Below are positions 8,462 through 16,863 of a stretch of 64,000 nucleotides of DNA, in pieces. The stretch is from assembly GCA_039986595.1 (NCBI GenBank), contig JBDWQJ010000002.1, positions 124,001 to 188,000 on the forward strand, given 5' to 3'. A model generated the notes under the pieces. The model was not told the origin of the DNA, did not search any database, and worked only from the letters and a program-made list of their open reading frames with translations. The translations under genes were made by a program, and so were the position numbers. The stretch comes from Lentilitoribacter sp039986595 (lineage in GTDB: Bacteria > Pseudomonadota > Alphaproteobacteria > Rhizobiales > Rhizobiaceae). Position 1 is the stretch's first letter; the number at the start of each line of letters is the position of its first letter.

Positions 8462-8559
8462 TATTGCAACAAATGCACGTTTTCTAACACTCGATTAAAT
8501 ACCCTAAAACTAGCATAAAAAGGTCTGGTCTTTGCCATATTTCGGGGTTACAAATAAGT

Positions 8560-9315
8560 ATGGAAAACAATGACCACAACATTGATGACACCACAAACAC
8601 CGAAAACCAACAGGACACTTTGATAGATGCGCCTGAGCAAGAACAGGTCTCTACCAAGCGCAAATCAAGCTTGATTGGATGGATCTGGACACCAATTGCG
8701 CTGGTATTATTGCTTGCCATCGGCACAGGTATCGGCGGATTTGTACGTTTTGCTGAAGATGTTGCAAATTTAAAAGCTCCTGAAATATCGGAAATGTCGG
8801 ATGCCATTGTTGTTTTAACGGGTGGCAAAAGTCGTATTACTGAAGCGGTTACTCTGCTCAAAGACGGCAAAGCCAATCGATTGTTTATTTCAGGTGTGAA
8901 CCCAAACATCTCCGATGCCGAACTTATTCGCGTATCTGGCGCCGACAAAGCGTTGTTTGAATGCTGTATTGATATCGGAAAAGATGCCAAAGACACCATA
9001 GGAAACGGCAAAGAAATTGCACAATGGGCAACTGCGCAAGATTTTAAAACTCTGATTGTCGTGACCAATAACTATCATATGCGCCGTAGCCTTTTAGAAT
9101 TGTATTCTGCAACGTCCGGCATCGAGCTTGTTGCCTATCCGGTCATGAACTCGGAAGTCAAGACAACGAACTGGTATAAAGACAGACCAACGTTACGCAC
9201 GCTGATAAATGAGTTTGCAAAACTTAACCTTGCTTATTTTCGAAAATATATAGGTGTCGAAATGGCCGGAAACTTATATTCAGAACAAACACTTACCAAA
9301 CAAGCTGGCATTTAA
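8560..9315 (+). CDS. YdcF/ElyC-SanA family (DUF218) envelope protein
   Basis: A 251-residue protein with a charged cytoplasmic N-terminus of about 45 residues, one TM segment (IALVLLLAIGTGIGGFVRFA) and a DUF218 domain outside the membrane. Family landmarks are DAIVVLTGGKSRITEA, GKANRLFISGV and the late VVTNNYHMRRSLLEL. E. coli relatives SanA and ElyC affect envelope integrity and lipid-carrier-dependent peptidoglycan steps, but the reaction is not established. It follows ftsX by about 100 nt; the ftsE-ftsX-DUF218 order is common in Hyphomicrobiales and fits an envelope role. Confidence 0.85.
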   Translation: MENNDHNIDDTTNTENQQDTLIDAPEQEQVSTKRKSSLIGWIWTPIALVLLLAIGTGIGGFVRFAEDVANLKAPEISEMSDAIVVLTGGKSRITEAVTLLKDGKANRLFISGVNPNISDAELIRVSGADKALFECCIDIGKDAKDTIGNGKEIAQWATAQDFKTLIVVTNNYHMRRSLLELYSATSGIELVAYPVMNSEVKTTNWYKDRPTLRTLINEFAKLNLAYFRKYIGVEMAGNLYSEQTLTKQAGI

Positions 9316-9354
9316 TTTTCACTTAGAACACCTCCCATGACTTTTATTCCATGG

Positions 9355-9370
9355 TTAATGAGGCATTAAC
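9355..9370 (+). promoter_or_regulatory. perfect CtrA box upstream of ftsK
   Basis: TTAA (9355-9358), 7 nt, then TTAAC (9366-9370) is an exact match to the CtrA consensus TTAA-N7-TTAAC. It sits within a symmetric palindrome, GGTTAAT-GAGGC-ATTAACC (9353-9371), so it reads as a site on both strands. It is about 100 nt upstream of the likely ftsK ATG. This suggests cell-cycle control of ftsK by the master regulator CtrA. The match is seen directly; regulation is inferred. Confidence 0.6.
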
Positions 9371-9394
9371 CCCCTGAGGGTAAAATTACGCGAA

Positions 9395-9410
9395 CGCCCG
9401 TAACAGGGCG
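9395..9410 (+). promoter_or_regulatory. GC-rich hairpin in the ftsK leader
   Basis: CGCCC-GTAACA-GGGCG makes a 5-bp GC stem with a 6-nt loop. Its 3' arm overlaps an AGGG that is correctly spaced (7 nt) for a TTG at 9416. If that TTG is used, the hairpin would hide the ribosome binding site; if the ATG at 9470 is used, it is just leader structure. Confidence 0.3.
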
Positions 9411-9469
9411 AAACGTTGGCATTGATTTGCCACTTGAGTTTAACCAGCGTATTTGGACCTGTTCTGACC

Positions 9470-12088
9470 ATGCAAACGACAGCACATTCGGCCTCAAACC
9501 GTAACTACGACCGTAATTCCAACCAGCGAATTATGCCATATTATCTCAAACGACAGTTTCAGATCGTATGTGCATTTGCGATATTTTTGGGATTGGTCTT
9601 TGCAAGCGTTTCGTTGGCAACATGGAATGTTCTAGATCCTAGTTTTTCTCACAAAACTGCCAATGTTGCGACGAATGCCTTTGGTTATATGGGTGCGTCC
9701 TTTGCCGATCTTATGATGCAGTTCTTCGGGCTGGCTTCAGTGGTTGCCCTTATGCCTGCCATCGCATGGGGCATTGCACTCATGCGCGGTAAACCTTTTG
9801 ATAAGAAAAGTTCTCGCTTAACTGCATGGTTTTTTGGTGCGATTTTAACTGCAGCAATTTTTGGTCTGGTACCAACGACAGAAACTTGGCCACTTCCAAC
9901 AGGCTTGGGTGGTGTACTGGGCGACATGTTCTTAAAGCTACCAGCAACCATCATAGGCGACTTCCCAAGCGGCATTTTAGCCGTCATGCTCGCTGTCCTA
10001 TTATCAGCACCAGCGATATGGCTGATGTTAAAAGCATCAGGACTTGTACAGAGAACAACCCATATCGCTGACGAACAGGAAACAGAAGAACTTCCATGGG
10101 ATGATGCTGACGCGCAGGATGACGATACAGAACGCGAAGGATCATTATGGCTTGGCATTCTTGCGCACACAATGTTTACAATACGTGCAAGACTGCGTCG
10201 TCTATTCGGCCTTAATTCTAAGGCATCGGATGATTGGGAATATGAAGCACCTTACGACATGCATGATGGAGATGTACAATTTGATCAAAATCAGTACGAC
10301 CAACAAAGCGCACCACATATAGAGCCAACATTCCGTCAAGAACCTCAGTTCAATGGGCAGATCCATGCTCCGAGCGTCGATGCCCCGTTTACCGAAAGCG
10401 AGCTGGATGCAAACGAACTTCCTTATCAAGCCGTCAATCGTGTTGTTCAACGCCCTACCCAAGAACCTGTCGCGCCAAGCCCGCGTGTTGTGCAAGCCGC
10501 ACCACCACCGCGCCCAGGTAAGCGTGTTGTGCGTGAAGCACAAACTTCGCTGCTAGCACCATCTGATTTCGAGCTACCATCAATTCATTTGTTAGCTGAG
10601 CCTAAAAACATTGTCCGAGATGCAACGTTATCTCCTGAAGCACTTGAGCAAAACGCACGCATGCTTGAAGGTGTGTTGGAAGATTTTGGCGTAAAAGGTG
10701 AAATCATTCATGTGCGCCCGGGCCCAGTTGTTACACTTTATGAGCTTGAACCAGCACCAGGGATCAAATCATCCCGCGTGATCGGTCTTGCAGATGATAT
10801 CGCGCGTTCAATGAGCGCAATTGCAGCCCGTGTAGCTGTTGTTCCAGGCCGCAATGCTATTGGTATTGAACTACCGAACCAATCGCGTGAAACTGTTTAT
10901 TTCCGCGAGATGATCGCAAGTCGTGATTTTGAAGCCAATAAAGGTAAATTGCCACTTTCATTGGGTAAAACAATTGGTGGTGAACCAGTATTTGCAGACC
11001 TTGCTAAAATGCCTCACGTGCTTGTTGCTGGTACCACTGGTTCTGGTAAATCGGTGGCGATCAACACAATGATCCTATCTATACTTTATCGCTTTAATCC
11101 ATCGCAATGTCGTTTGATCATGATTGATCCAAAAATGCTGGAACTATCCGTTTATGATGGCATTCCCCATCTTCTAACGCCTGTTGTAACCGATCCTAAA
11201 AAGGCTGTTGTGGCGCTGAAATGGACCGTGCGTGAGATGGAAGAACGCTATAAGAAAATGTCTAAATTAGGCGTTCGGAATATTGATGGCTTTAACCAGC
11301 GCGCCGAAGAAGCGCGCCGCAAAGGTGAAGCAATCACACGCACAGTTCAAACAGGCTTTGATAAAGAGACAGGTGAAGCAGTTTACGAAACTGAAGAGTT
11401 TGATCTCGAACCGTTACCATACATTGTTGTAATCATTGATGAGATGGCCGATTTGATGATGGTTGCTGGTAAAGACATTGAGGGCGCTGTTCAACGATTA
11501 GCGCAGATGGCTCGTGCTGCTGGGATCCACGTGATCATGGCAACCCAGCGTCCATCTGTTGATGTGATCACAGGTACCATTAAAGCCAACTTCCCAACCC
11601 GTATTTCCTTCCAAGTGACATCAAAAATTGATTCGCGTACAATTCTTGGAGAACAAGGTGCTGAGCAATTACTTGGTATGGGTGATATGCTCTTTATGGC
11701 AGGCGGTGGACGCATCCAGCGTGTCCACGGTCCTTTTGTTTCAGATATGGAAGTTGAAGGTGTCGTGGATCACCTTAAAACTCAGGGCGTTCCGCAATAT
11801 CTTGATGCAATTACTGCCGATGATGAAGAAGATGAAGACAATGGTGGTGGACCGAAAGGTACAAGCAATCTCGCCGATTCAGATGATCCTTATGATCAGG
11901 CAGTGGCGGTCGTGTTGCGTGATGGCAAAGCTTCAACATCATATATCCAGCGCCGTTTGGGTATCGGATATAACCGTGCTGCATCACTTATTGAACGGAT
12001 GGAAGATGAAGGTGTTATCGGACCAGCAAATCATGCTGGCAAACGTGAGATCCTCGTACCAACTGAAAAAGACATTATGGGTGAGTAA
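9470..12088 (+). CDS. ftsK: DNA translocase FtsK
   Basis: Septal DNA pump that clears chromosome ends and activates XerCD at dif during division. From the ATG at 9470 it has 872 residues: four N-terminal TM segments (about residues 28-190 of the protein), an acidic and Pro-rich linker, then the RecA-like motor with Walker A AGTTGSGKSVAIN and Walker B YIVVIIDEMADLMM, and a C-terminal gamma winged helix (RRLGIGYNRAASLIERMEDEGVIG in two halves) that reads KOPS. A TTG at 9416 in the same frame has a better-spaced AGGG but would add an atypical hydrophobic stretch, so the start is uncertain. A CtrA box lies upstream. xerC is at 57.9 kb. Confidence 0.95.
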   Translation: MQTTAHSASNRNYDRNSNQRIMPYYLKRQFQIVCAFAIFLGLVFASVSLATWNVLDPSFSHKTANVATNAFGYMGASFADLMMQFFGLASVVALMPAIAWGIALMRGKPFDKKSSRLTAWFFGAILTAAIFGLVPTTETWPLPTGLGGVLGDMFLKLPATIIGDFPSGILAVMLAVLLSAPAIWLMLKASGLVQRTTHIADEQETEELPWDDADAQDDDTEREGSLWLGILAHTMFTIRARLRRLFGLNSKASDDWEYEAPYDMHDGDVQFDQNQYDQQSAPHIEPTFRQEPQFNGQIHAPSVDAPFTESELDANELPYQAVNRVVQRPTQEPVAPSPRVVQAAPPPRPGKRVVREAQTSLLAPSDFELPSIHLLAEPKNIVRDATLSPEALEQNARMLEGVLEDFGVKGEIIHVRPGPVVTLYELEPAPGIKSSRVIGLADDIARSMSAIAARVAVVPGRNAIGIELPNQSRETVYFREMIASRDFEANKGKLPLSLGKTIGGEPVFADLAKMPHVLVAGTTGSGKSVAINTMILSILYRFNPSQCRLIMIDPKMLELSVYDGIPHLLTPVVTDPKKAVVALKWTVREMEERYKKMSKLGVRNIDGFNQRAEEARRKGEAITRTVQTGFDKETGEAVYETEEFDLEPLPYIVVIIDEMADLMMVAGKDIEGAVQRLAQMARAAGIHVIMATQRPSVDVITGTIKANFPTRISFQVTSKIDSRTILGEQGAEQLLGMGDMLFMAGGGRIQRVHGPFVSDMEVEGVVDHLKTQGVPQYLDAITADDEEDEDNGGGPKGTSNLADSDDPYDQAVAVVLRDGKASTSYIQRRLGIGYNRAASLIERMEDEGVIGPANHAGKREILVPTEKDIMGE

Positions 12089-12098
12089 ACATTAATCG

Positions 12099-12119
12099 GG
12101 CATTTGAGAATTAAATGCC
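12099..12119 (+). terminator. hairpin after ftsK, weak terminator candidate
   Basis: GGCATTT (12099-12105) pairs with AAATGCC (12113-12119) across a 7-nt loop, 10 nt after the ftsK stop. No T-run follows, so termination would be weak or factor-assisted. Confidence 0.3.
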
Positions 12120-12195
12120 TCGTCGCAATCATGCCTCAGTTTTCTAGTATTTCGTATTTCTGATGGATCATTTAACCACACTGGAATTGAAGTAT

Positions 12196-12846
12196 ATGAT
12201 AAATGCAAAAAAACCGATTTTCGGCTTTGTGCGCCTTATAAAAAAGCAAACTAAACTTGCTGTAATTGCGACAAGCATGCTGGTTGCAGGTTCAATTGGT
12301 GCAAGCGCAAATAATGAAACTGCGCAAAAAATTGCCGATCACTTTGCTTCTGTAAAAACAATGATGGGCGAGTTTGTTCAGCTAAGTCCCGATGGAAATC
12401 AGGTTGCCGGAAAGTTCTTTATCTCTCGCCCGGGCAAACTTCGCTTTAACTATGAAAAACCATCTGCAGTTCGCGTTATCTCTGATGGGAAAAACCTTGC
12501 AGTTGGCAATCAAAAGTTAAAAACGTGGAGCTTGTATCCACTTCGTACAACGCCATTGAAGCTATTGTTATCTGATAAGATCGATCTTTCATCGAAATCT
12601 GTTAAATCAGTAACAGAGACTGAAAGTTTAACAACGATTGTCATGGGCAATAAATCTATTTTTGGAAAATCAACAATTACCATGATGTTTGATCCAAAGT
12701 CTTACGAATTGCGCCAATGGACAATTAAAGATGCACAAGGCAAAGACACAACGGTGATGATTTTCAATATCGAAACAGGTGTTGATTTCGCCCGCAGCGT
12801 TTTCCGCGTTCCATATGAGAGCGCTAAAAAAAATAAAAACGGATAA
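12196..12846 (+). CDS. lolA: LolA-family outer-membrane lipoprotein carrier protein
   Basis: Periplasmic chaperone that shuttles lipoproteins from LolCDE to the outer membrane. From the ATG at 12196 it has 216 residues with a signal peptide: basic KKQTK, hydrophobic LAVIATSMLVAGSIG and likely cleavage after GASA. The mature part has the family pattern, with AQKIADHFASVKTMMGEFVQ at the start and GKFFISRPGKLRFNYEKP. An ATG 33 nt upstream (12163) is possible but has no ribosome binding site. It follows ftsK, a neighbourhood found in many proteobacteria. Confidence 0.88.
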   Translation: MINAKKPIFGFVRLIKKQTKLAVIATSMLVAGSIGASANNETAQKIADHFASVKTMMGEFVQLSPDGNQVAGKFFISRPGKLRFNYEKPSAVRVISDGKNLAVGNQKLKTWSLYPLRTTPLKLLLSDKIDLSSKSVKSVTETESLTTIVMGNKSIFGKSTITMMFDPKSYELRQWTIKDAQGKDTTVMIFNIETGVDFARSVFRVPYESAKKNKNG

Positions 12847-12914
12847 GCTTTAAAACCCGTTAAAAATACTTTAGATCTCCTTGGACTGTTACATGCAGAT
12901 CAAGGAGTTTTATT

Positions 12915-13724
12915 TTGGCATTTACAATCGCAACATGGAATATCAATTCAGTTCGCCTACGCATGCCCATTGTGGAAGCGTTTTTAGAAGAGCATCAGCC
13001 TGATGTTTTATGTTTGCAGGAAATTAAATGCGAAAATGATTCGTTCCCATCTGGCGGGTTTCGCAAATTAGGCTACCAACACTTCGCCATTCACGGCCAA
13101 AAAGGCTATCATGGTGTGGCAACAGTTTCAAAAACACCGGTGAAAGATATTCAGCGACAAGATTTTTGTGGCAAAGGCGATGCAAGACACGTTTCTGCAA
13201 TTGTTGAAACCGGCTCAAGAGACCTTCGCGTCCATAATTTCTATGTGCCAGCAGGTGGCGATGAAGCCAATCGGGATATAAACCCCAAATTTGCACACAA
13301 GCTTGATTTCCTTGAAGAGATGAAAGCCATTCATGCAGAAGCGGAACATAATGATGATGTTTCTTCTGTTTTGGTTGGCGATTTAAATATTGCACCGGCT
13401 GAAACAGATGTCTGGTCGCATAAACAACTCTTAAAAGTCGTAAGCCATACACCAATTGAGGTTGATGAGTTGAATGACGTGCAAGCCAAAGGCGCTTGGC
13501 ATGATCTAGTGCGTGCACATATCCCAGTTGAGGAAAAACTATTTAGCTGGTGGAGCTACCGCTCAAAAGACTGGAGCAAGGCCGATAAGGGCCGCAGACT
13601 TGATCATATCTGGTCATCTAATGATCTAGCTGACAAACTAGAAAAGGTTGACGTTCTACGCCACATGCGCGGTGTCGAAAAACCTTCCGATCACGTTCCA
13701 ATGATTGCGCATCTAAAACTGTAA
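12915..13724 (+). CDS. xth: exodeoxyribonuclease III (TTG start)
   Basis: Base-excision repair AP endonuclease and 3'-5' exonuclease of the EEP fold, 269 residues. Catalytic landmarks are N9 in TWNINSVR, Glu36 in CLQEIKCE, the Asp/Asn pair in VLVGDLNIAP and the terminal SDHVP histidine; RRLDHIWSS is also present. The start is TTG at 12915 with AAGGAG at 12902-12907, 7 nt upstream, a textbook ribosome binding site. The downstream gene is convergent, with 1 nt between the stops. Confidence 0.95.
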   Translation: MAFTIATWNINSVRLRMPIVEAFLEEHQPDVLCLQEIKCENDSFPSGGFRKLGYQHFAIHGQKGYHGVATVSKTPVKDIQRQDFCGKGDARHVSAIVETGSRDLRVHNFYVPAGGDEANRDINPKFAHKLDFLEEMKAIHAEAEHNDDVSSVLVGDLNIAPAETDVWSHKQLLKVVSHTPIEVDELNDVQAKGAWHDLVRAHIPVEEKLFSWWSYRSKDWSKADKGRRLDHIWSSNDLADKLEKVDVLRHMRGVEKPSDHVPMIAHLKL

Positions 13725-13725
13725 T

Positions 13726-14181
13726 CTAACGAAACTTTTCGCCCAACTGGTTGAGCTTTACGGCAAGCTCACCCAAATTTTGTTGGATACGCTCGCGAAG
13801 CTTATCAGCGATCTGGGGGTATTCAGCCATAAGCCTATGGAAAACATCTCGATTTATTTTAATCAAGTCAGATGTTTCTAAAGCTTTGATCGTAAATTGT
13901 CGTTCGGACGGCGCGATTAAGGCGATTTCGCCCATTAATCCACCGCGCCCCAAAACGCCTTGAGAAACTGGCTCACGCTCGCCTAAAGTCCACAATATTT
14001 CAACTTCACCAGAAGAAACAACATAGGCACAATTAGCAGCGTCACCCTGACGATAAAGCGTATCACCTTTGATCAAACTGCGATGATCACCACCAAACGC
14101 GACTAGTCTCAGCGCATCAACTGGCAGCTCAGAAAACAACGGTGTATCACGCAGAACGCTCAGATCATCGTTTAATGCCAT
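13726..14181 (-). CDS. cyclic-nucleotide-binding domain protein without DNA-binding domain
   Basis: A 151-residue protein made almost entirely of one CAP-type cyclic-nucleotide-binding fold, with the phosphate-binding-cassette region GEIALIAPSERQFT. The following C-helix ends the protein, so there is no helix-turn-helix and it cannot act like Crp on DNA by itself. It lies 33 nt downstream of the CenR/OtpR-type regulator on the same strand. In Brucella melitensis the corresponding pair (BMEI0066/BMEI0067, from memory) is described as an operon of otpR and a cAMP-dependent regulator. A role as a signalling partner is inferred. Confidence 0.82.
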   Translation of the reverse strand: MALNDDLSVLRDTPLFSELPVDALRLVAFGGDHRSLIKGDTLYRQGDAANCAYVVSSGEVEILWTLGEREPVSQGVLGRGGLMGEIALIAPSERQFTIKALETSDLIKINRDVFHRLMAEYPQIADKLRERIQQNLGELAVKLNQLGEKFR

Positions 14182-14214
14182 CTCGTCATTTCCCCCAATT
14201 TAAGGATAAACTTG

Positions 14215-14898
14215 TTAAGGAACGAGTTTATAGCCACCGCTTTCCGTCACCAAAATCTCAGCGTTGGAAGGGTCTTTTTCAATCTTCTGGCGCAACCTGT
14301 AAACATGAGTTTCCAAAGTGTGCGTTGTTACGCCTGAATTATAGCCCCAAACTTTTTCCAAAATATCGTTGCGCGGCACGACTTTTTGCTCAGCGCGATA
14401 TAGGAAACGAATGATCGAAGCTTCTTTCTCAGTTAGACGGATTTTATTCTCGTCTTCATCGATCAAAACTTTTTGGCTTGGTTTAAATGTATAAGGACCA
14501 ACAACAAAAGTCGCATCTTCACTTTGCTCATGCTGACGAAGTTGCGCGCGAATACGAGCAAGTAGCACCGCAAAGCGGAATGGTTTTGGCACATAATCAT
14601 TTGCACCAGCTTCCAGACCCAAGATTGTGTCTGAATCTGTATCGTGACCAGTAAGCATAATAATCGGGGCTTTAAAGCCACCTTTGCGCAAAAGCTTTAC
14701 GGCTTCACGACCATCCATATCCGGCAAACCCACATCCATTATCAACAAATCAAGATGATTGTCTCTGGCTGTTTTAACACCCTTTGTGGCTGTACTTTCC
14801 TGAATGATAAAAAATTCTTCATAAAGAGAAAGTTGCTCAATGAGCGTCTCACGTAAATCATCATCATCATCAACAAGTAGGATTGTGCGTGCAGACAT
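14215..14898 (-). CDS. cenR: OmpR-type response regulator, CenR/OtpR-like
   Basis: 227 residues: a receiver domain (acidic cluster DDDDD at 10-14, phosphoacceptor Asp55 in MDVGLPDMDG, MLTGHD, Lys in PKPF), then an OmpR/PhoB winged helix with TLETHVYRLRQKIE as recognition helix. The N-terminus SARTILLVDDD and the overall pattern match CenR, the envelope regulator of Caulobacter, called OtpR in Brucella. No histidine kinase gene is adjacent, as is usual for cenR. It is upstream of and probably co-transcribed with the CNB gene, and divergent from an L,D-transpeptidase gene, which suits an envelope role. The regulator class is certain and the orthologue name is likely. Confidence 0.8.
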   Translation of the reverse strand: MSARTILLVDDDDDLRETLIEQLSLYEEFFIIQESTATKGVKTARDNHLDLLIMDVGLPDMDGREAVKLLRKGGFKAPIIMLTGHDTDSDTILGLEAGANDYVPKPFRFAVLLARIRAQLRQHEQSEDATFVVGPYTFKPSQKVLIDEDENKIRLTEKEASIIRFLYRAEQKVVPRNDILEKVWGYNSGVTTHTLETHVYRLRQKIEKDPSNAEILVTESGGYKLVP

Positions 14899-15069
14899 GA
14901 ATAATTCCTTTTTATCTTTGTTAGGGCGAACTTATTATAGAACACCAGAATTGGCAAAGAGTTATCTCAATTCTCCAATACCAAATCTTTTATCAATTGG
15001 CCTTAGTCAAGAATCGTGGCAATTTGTGGGACATACCCAGATCCTTTTTCAACCCAGTAACGTTAAACT

Positions 15070-15621
15070 ATGAAGCCTGCTAGTAAATCTCGATCACATA
15101 ATGGTGTAAAACGCGTCATCATACGTCAAAGACCAGGTGTAAAAACACAATGCCTTGTGCGGATTGGCTCTCTCACATTTAAAGGTGCATTGGGTCGCTC
15201 AGGGCGAACCATTTTCAAGCGTGAAGGTGACGGCGCAACCCCAATCAAACCAATGCGTTGCCTTTCAGGGTACTATAAACATCGCCACAAATTTCGTGCG
15301 CAAACCAAACTCGCGATGTTGCCAAATTCCAAAAACATGGGATGGTGTGATGATACTGATCACGCAAGTTACAACAGAGCAATTAAACTCCCCTTCACGT
15401 CATCACATGAAAAACTGCTTAGAGACGATATTCTTTATGACTATGTGATTGTTCTTGATTGGAATATCACATCGCGCAAGCGCAATTATGGCAGCGCCAT
15501 TTTCTTTCACGTAGCAAAACCCGGCTACCCTCCAACGCAAGGATGTATAGCCATATCCCGACAAGATATGATGCGGCTACTGCCACTTGTTGATAATAAG
15601 ACAGTGGTTGAGATCGTTTAA
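15070..15621 (+). CDS. L,D-transpeptidase (YkuD domain) protein
   Basis: A 183-residue YkuD-fold protein. The catalytic motif is visible as FFHVAKPGYPPTQGCIAIS, with His in FHVA and nucleophile Cys in QGC. Such enzymes make 3-3 peptidoglycan crosslinks or attach proteins to peptidoglycan. There is no obvious signal peptide: the N-terminus is basic (KPASKSRSHNGVKRVIIRQR), which is common for this alphaproteobacterial subfamily and leaves its location open. It is divergent from cenR with a 171-nt spacer. The stop codon directly abuts that of the convergent DUF1761 gene (0 nt gap). Confidence 0.85.
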   Translation: MKPASKSRSHNGVKRVIIRQRPGVKTQCLVRIGSLTFKGALGRSGRTIFKREGDGATPIKPMRCLSGYYKHRHKFRAQTKLAMLPNSKNMGWCDDTDHASYNRAIKLPFTSSHEKLLRDDILYDYVIVLDWNITSRKRNYGSAIFFHVAKPGYPPTQGCIAISRQDMMRLLPLVDNKTVVEIV

Positions 15622-16032
15622 CTAAACGCCAAACCAGCCGATGACACTGCCCATAACACACGCAACAAGCAGCCAGTGAAGTCCATCAATGATGGTGAGA
15701 TCCCAGCCGAAATCTTGATATCTGTGATTGATCGTCATTGTTGGCATGATAATACCAAGCCATAGAAAAAAACCTGAAATCAATCCATTCATTAATGTGA
15801 CCTGTCCATCACCTAAATGTCCAATCACACCTGCAATCATAAATGCCAAAACCAGCTGACAGATAAACGTTATGACAAACAAACTCGGCTTCATATTGGG
15901 CTCTTGGCCCTCGGGTATTTTAACAGCCTTCATCCATTGCTTGGCCAATGTGCCATAAAAGACAGCACCAATCACAAATGCAGCAATCGTCGCAGCGATA
16001 ATTGCGACATAATTAATTCCATCAAATTGCAT
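15622..16032 (-). CDS. DUF1761 family membrane protein
   Basis: A small polytopic protein of 136 residues with four hydrophobic segments (INYVAIIAATIAAFVIGAVFYG; PSLFVITFICQLVLAFMIAGV; LISGFFLWLGIIMPTM; LLVACVMGSVIGWFGV). The pattern, including a Trp-Met pair after the first segment (AKQWMKA), matches DUF1761, whose function is unknown. I chose ATG 16032 because GGAGG lies about 8 nt upstream; an in-frame ATG at 16071 has none. It is probably a separate transcript from the EVE gene 89 nt upstream. Confidence 0.75.
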   Translation of the reverse strand: MQFDGINYVAIIAATIAAFVIGAVFYGTLAKQWMKAVKIPEGQEPNMKPSLFVITFICQLVLAFMIAGVIGHLGDGQVTLMNGLISGFFLWLGIIMPTMTINHRYQDFGWDLTIIDGLHWLLVACVMGSVIGWFGV

Positions 16033-16121
16033 TTCTACTCCTCCATCTTTGGGAGAGGTAAAATAAATCAATTTTCTATGAAATTGAACAACTAAGTTCT
16101 ATTCATGCCAATGTGACATGA

Positions 16122-16550
16122 CTACATCGGCGGATTTGCCAATTCACCCATCCGGCAAACTTCAAGATATTCTTCTTCTGTCACCGGTTGAACTGAAAGA
16201 CGCATCGAGGTGACCAATGACATTTCAGCCAAAGCTTCACTGGCTTTTACATCCTTAAGTGTCACAGGTTTGGGCATATCGCAGACGGCTTTGATATCAA
16301 CGCAATCCCAGCGCTCATCATCAGTCGTTGAATCCGGATGAGAAAGTTTGCAGACCTCAACAATTCCAACAACTTCAAGCCCTTCATTAGAGTGATAGAA
16401 AAAACCTTTATCGCCTAATTTCATCAAACGCATGTTATTACGTGCCTGATAATTACGAATGCCGTCCCATTCTTCGCCAGCCTCGCCTTTTGCTTTTTGC
16501 ATGTCCCAAGACCATTTGAAAGGTTCTGATTTAAAGAGCCAATATGCCAT
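16122..16550 (-). CDS. EVE domain protein (PUA-like)
   Basis: 142 residues spanning one EVE domain: MAYWLFKSEP at the start, WDGIRNYQARNNMR, GDKGFFYHSN and the terminal SVQPVTEEEYLEVC are all characteristic. EVE domains share the PUA/YTH fold and bind modified nucleobases; the bacterial THYN1-like members have no settled substrate. It is the last gene of a tsaD-gpsA-yciI-EVE operon, with a 5-nt gap after yciI. That operon is conserved in Hyphomicrobiales, and its tRNA-modification gene (tsaD) fits a link to modified nucleic acid (inference). Confidence 0.9.
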   Translation of the reverse strand: MAYWLFKSEPFKWSWDMQKAKGEAGEEWDGIRNYQARNNMRLMKLGDKGFFYHSNEGLEVVGIVEVCKLSHPDSTTDDERWDCVDIKAVCDMPKPVTLKDVKASEALAEMSLVTSMRLSVQPVTEEEYLEVCRMGELANPPM

Positions 16551-16555
16551 TTATC

Positions 16556-16849
16556 TTACGCCTCCGGTGCGTGGAAAATCCAAGTGTAAGGCTTAATATC
16601 AACCTTCTCAAACAATCCAGCATGTGCGTATGGGTCTTGTGCTGCGATATCTTCAGCTTCTTTTTTGCTGTCTAATTCTAAAATAATCAGGCTACCGCAT
16701 GGCTTTTCATCATCATCGAGCAATGGACCAGCTGCTTTGACAATGCCTTTTGCATCAAGGTCTTTTAAATAGGCCACATGGTCAGGACGGGTATCCATCC
16801 GAACTTGCAAAGCACCTGGTTTGTCATGACACATAAGGGCAAAATACAT
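16556..16849 (-). CDS. YciI family protein
   Basis: 97 residues covering a single YCII domain, a ferredoxin-like fold. The conserved His is in MYFALMCHDKP, and the Asp/His pair near QDPYAHAGLFEKV is also present. Homologues are putative dehydrogenase-like or dienelactone-type enzymes without a firm physiological substrate. It lies 14 nt after gpsA and 5 nt before the EVE gene, so it is in the same operon. Confidence 0.88.
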   Translation of the reverse strand: MYFALMCHDKPGALQVRMDTRPDHVAYLKDLDAKGIVKAAGPLLDDDEKPCGSLIILELDSKKEAEDIAAQDPYAHAGLFEKVDIKPYTWIFHAPEA

Positions 16850-16863
16850 TTAATAAACTCCGG

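Noticed and set aside
8487..8501. CTAA-N7-TTAA between ftsX and the DUF218 gene as a CtrA box
   Set aside because: Core mismatch and no extended half-site; expected often by chance.
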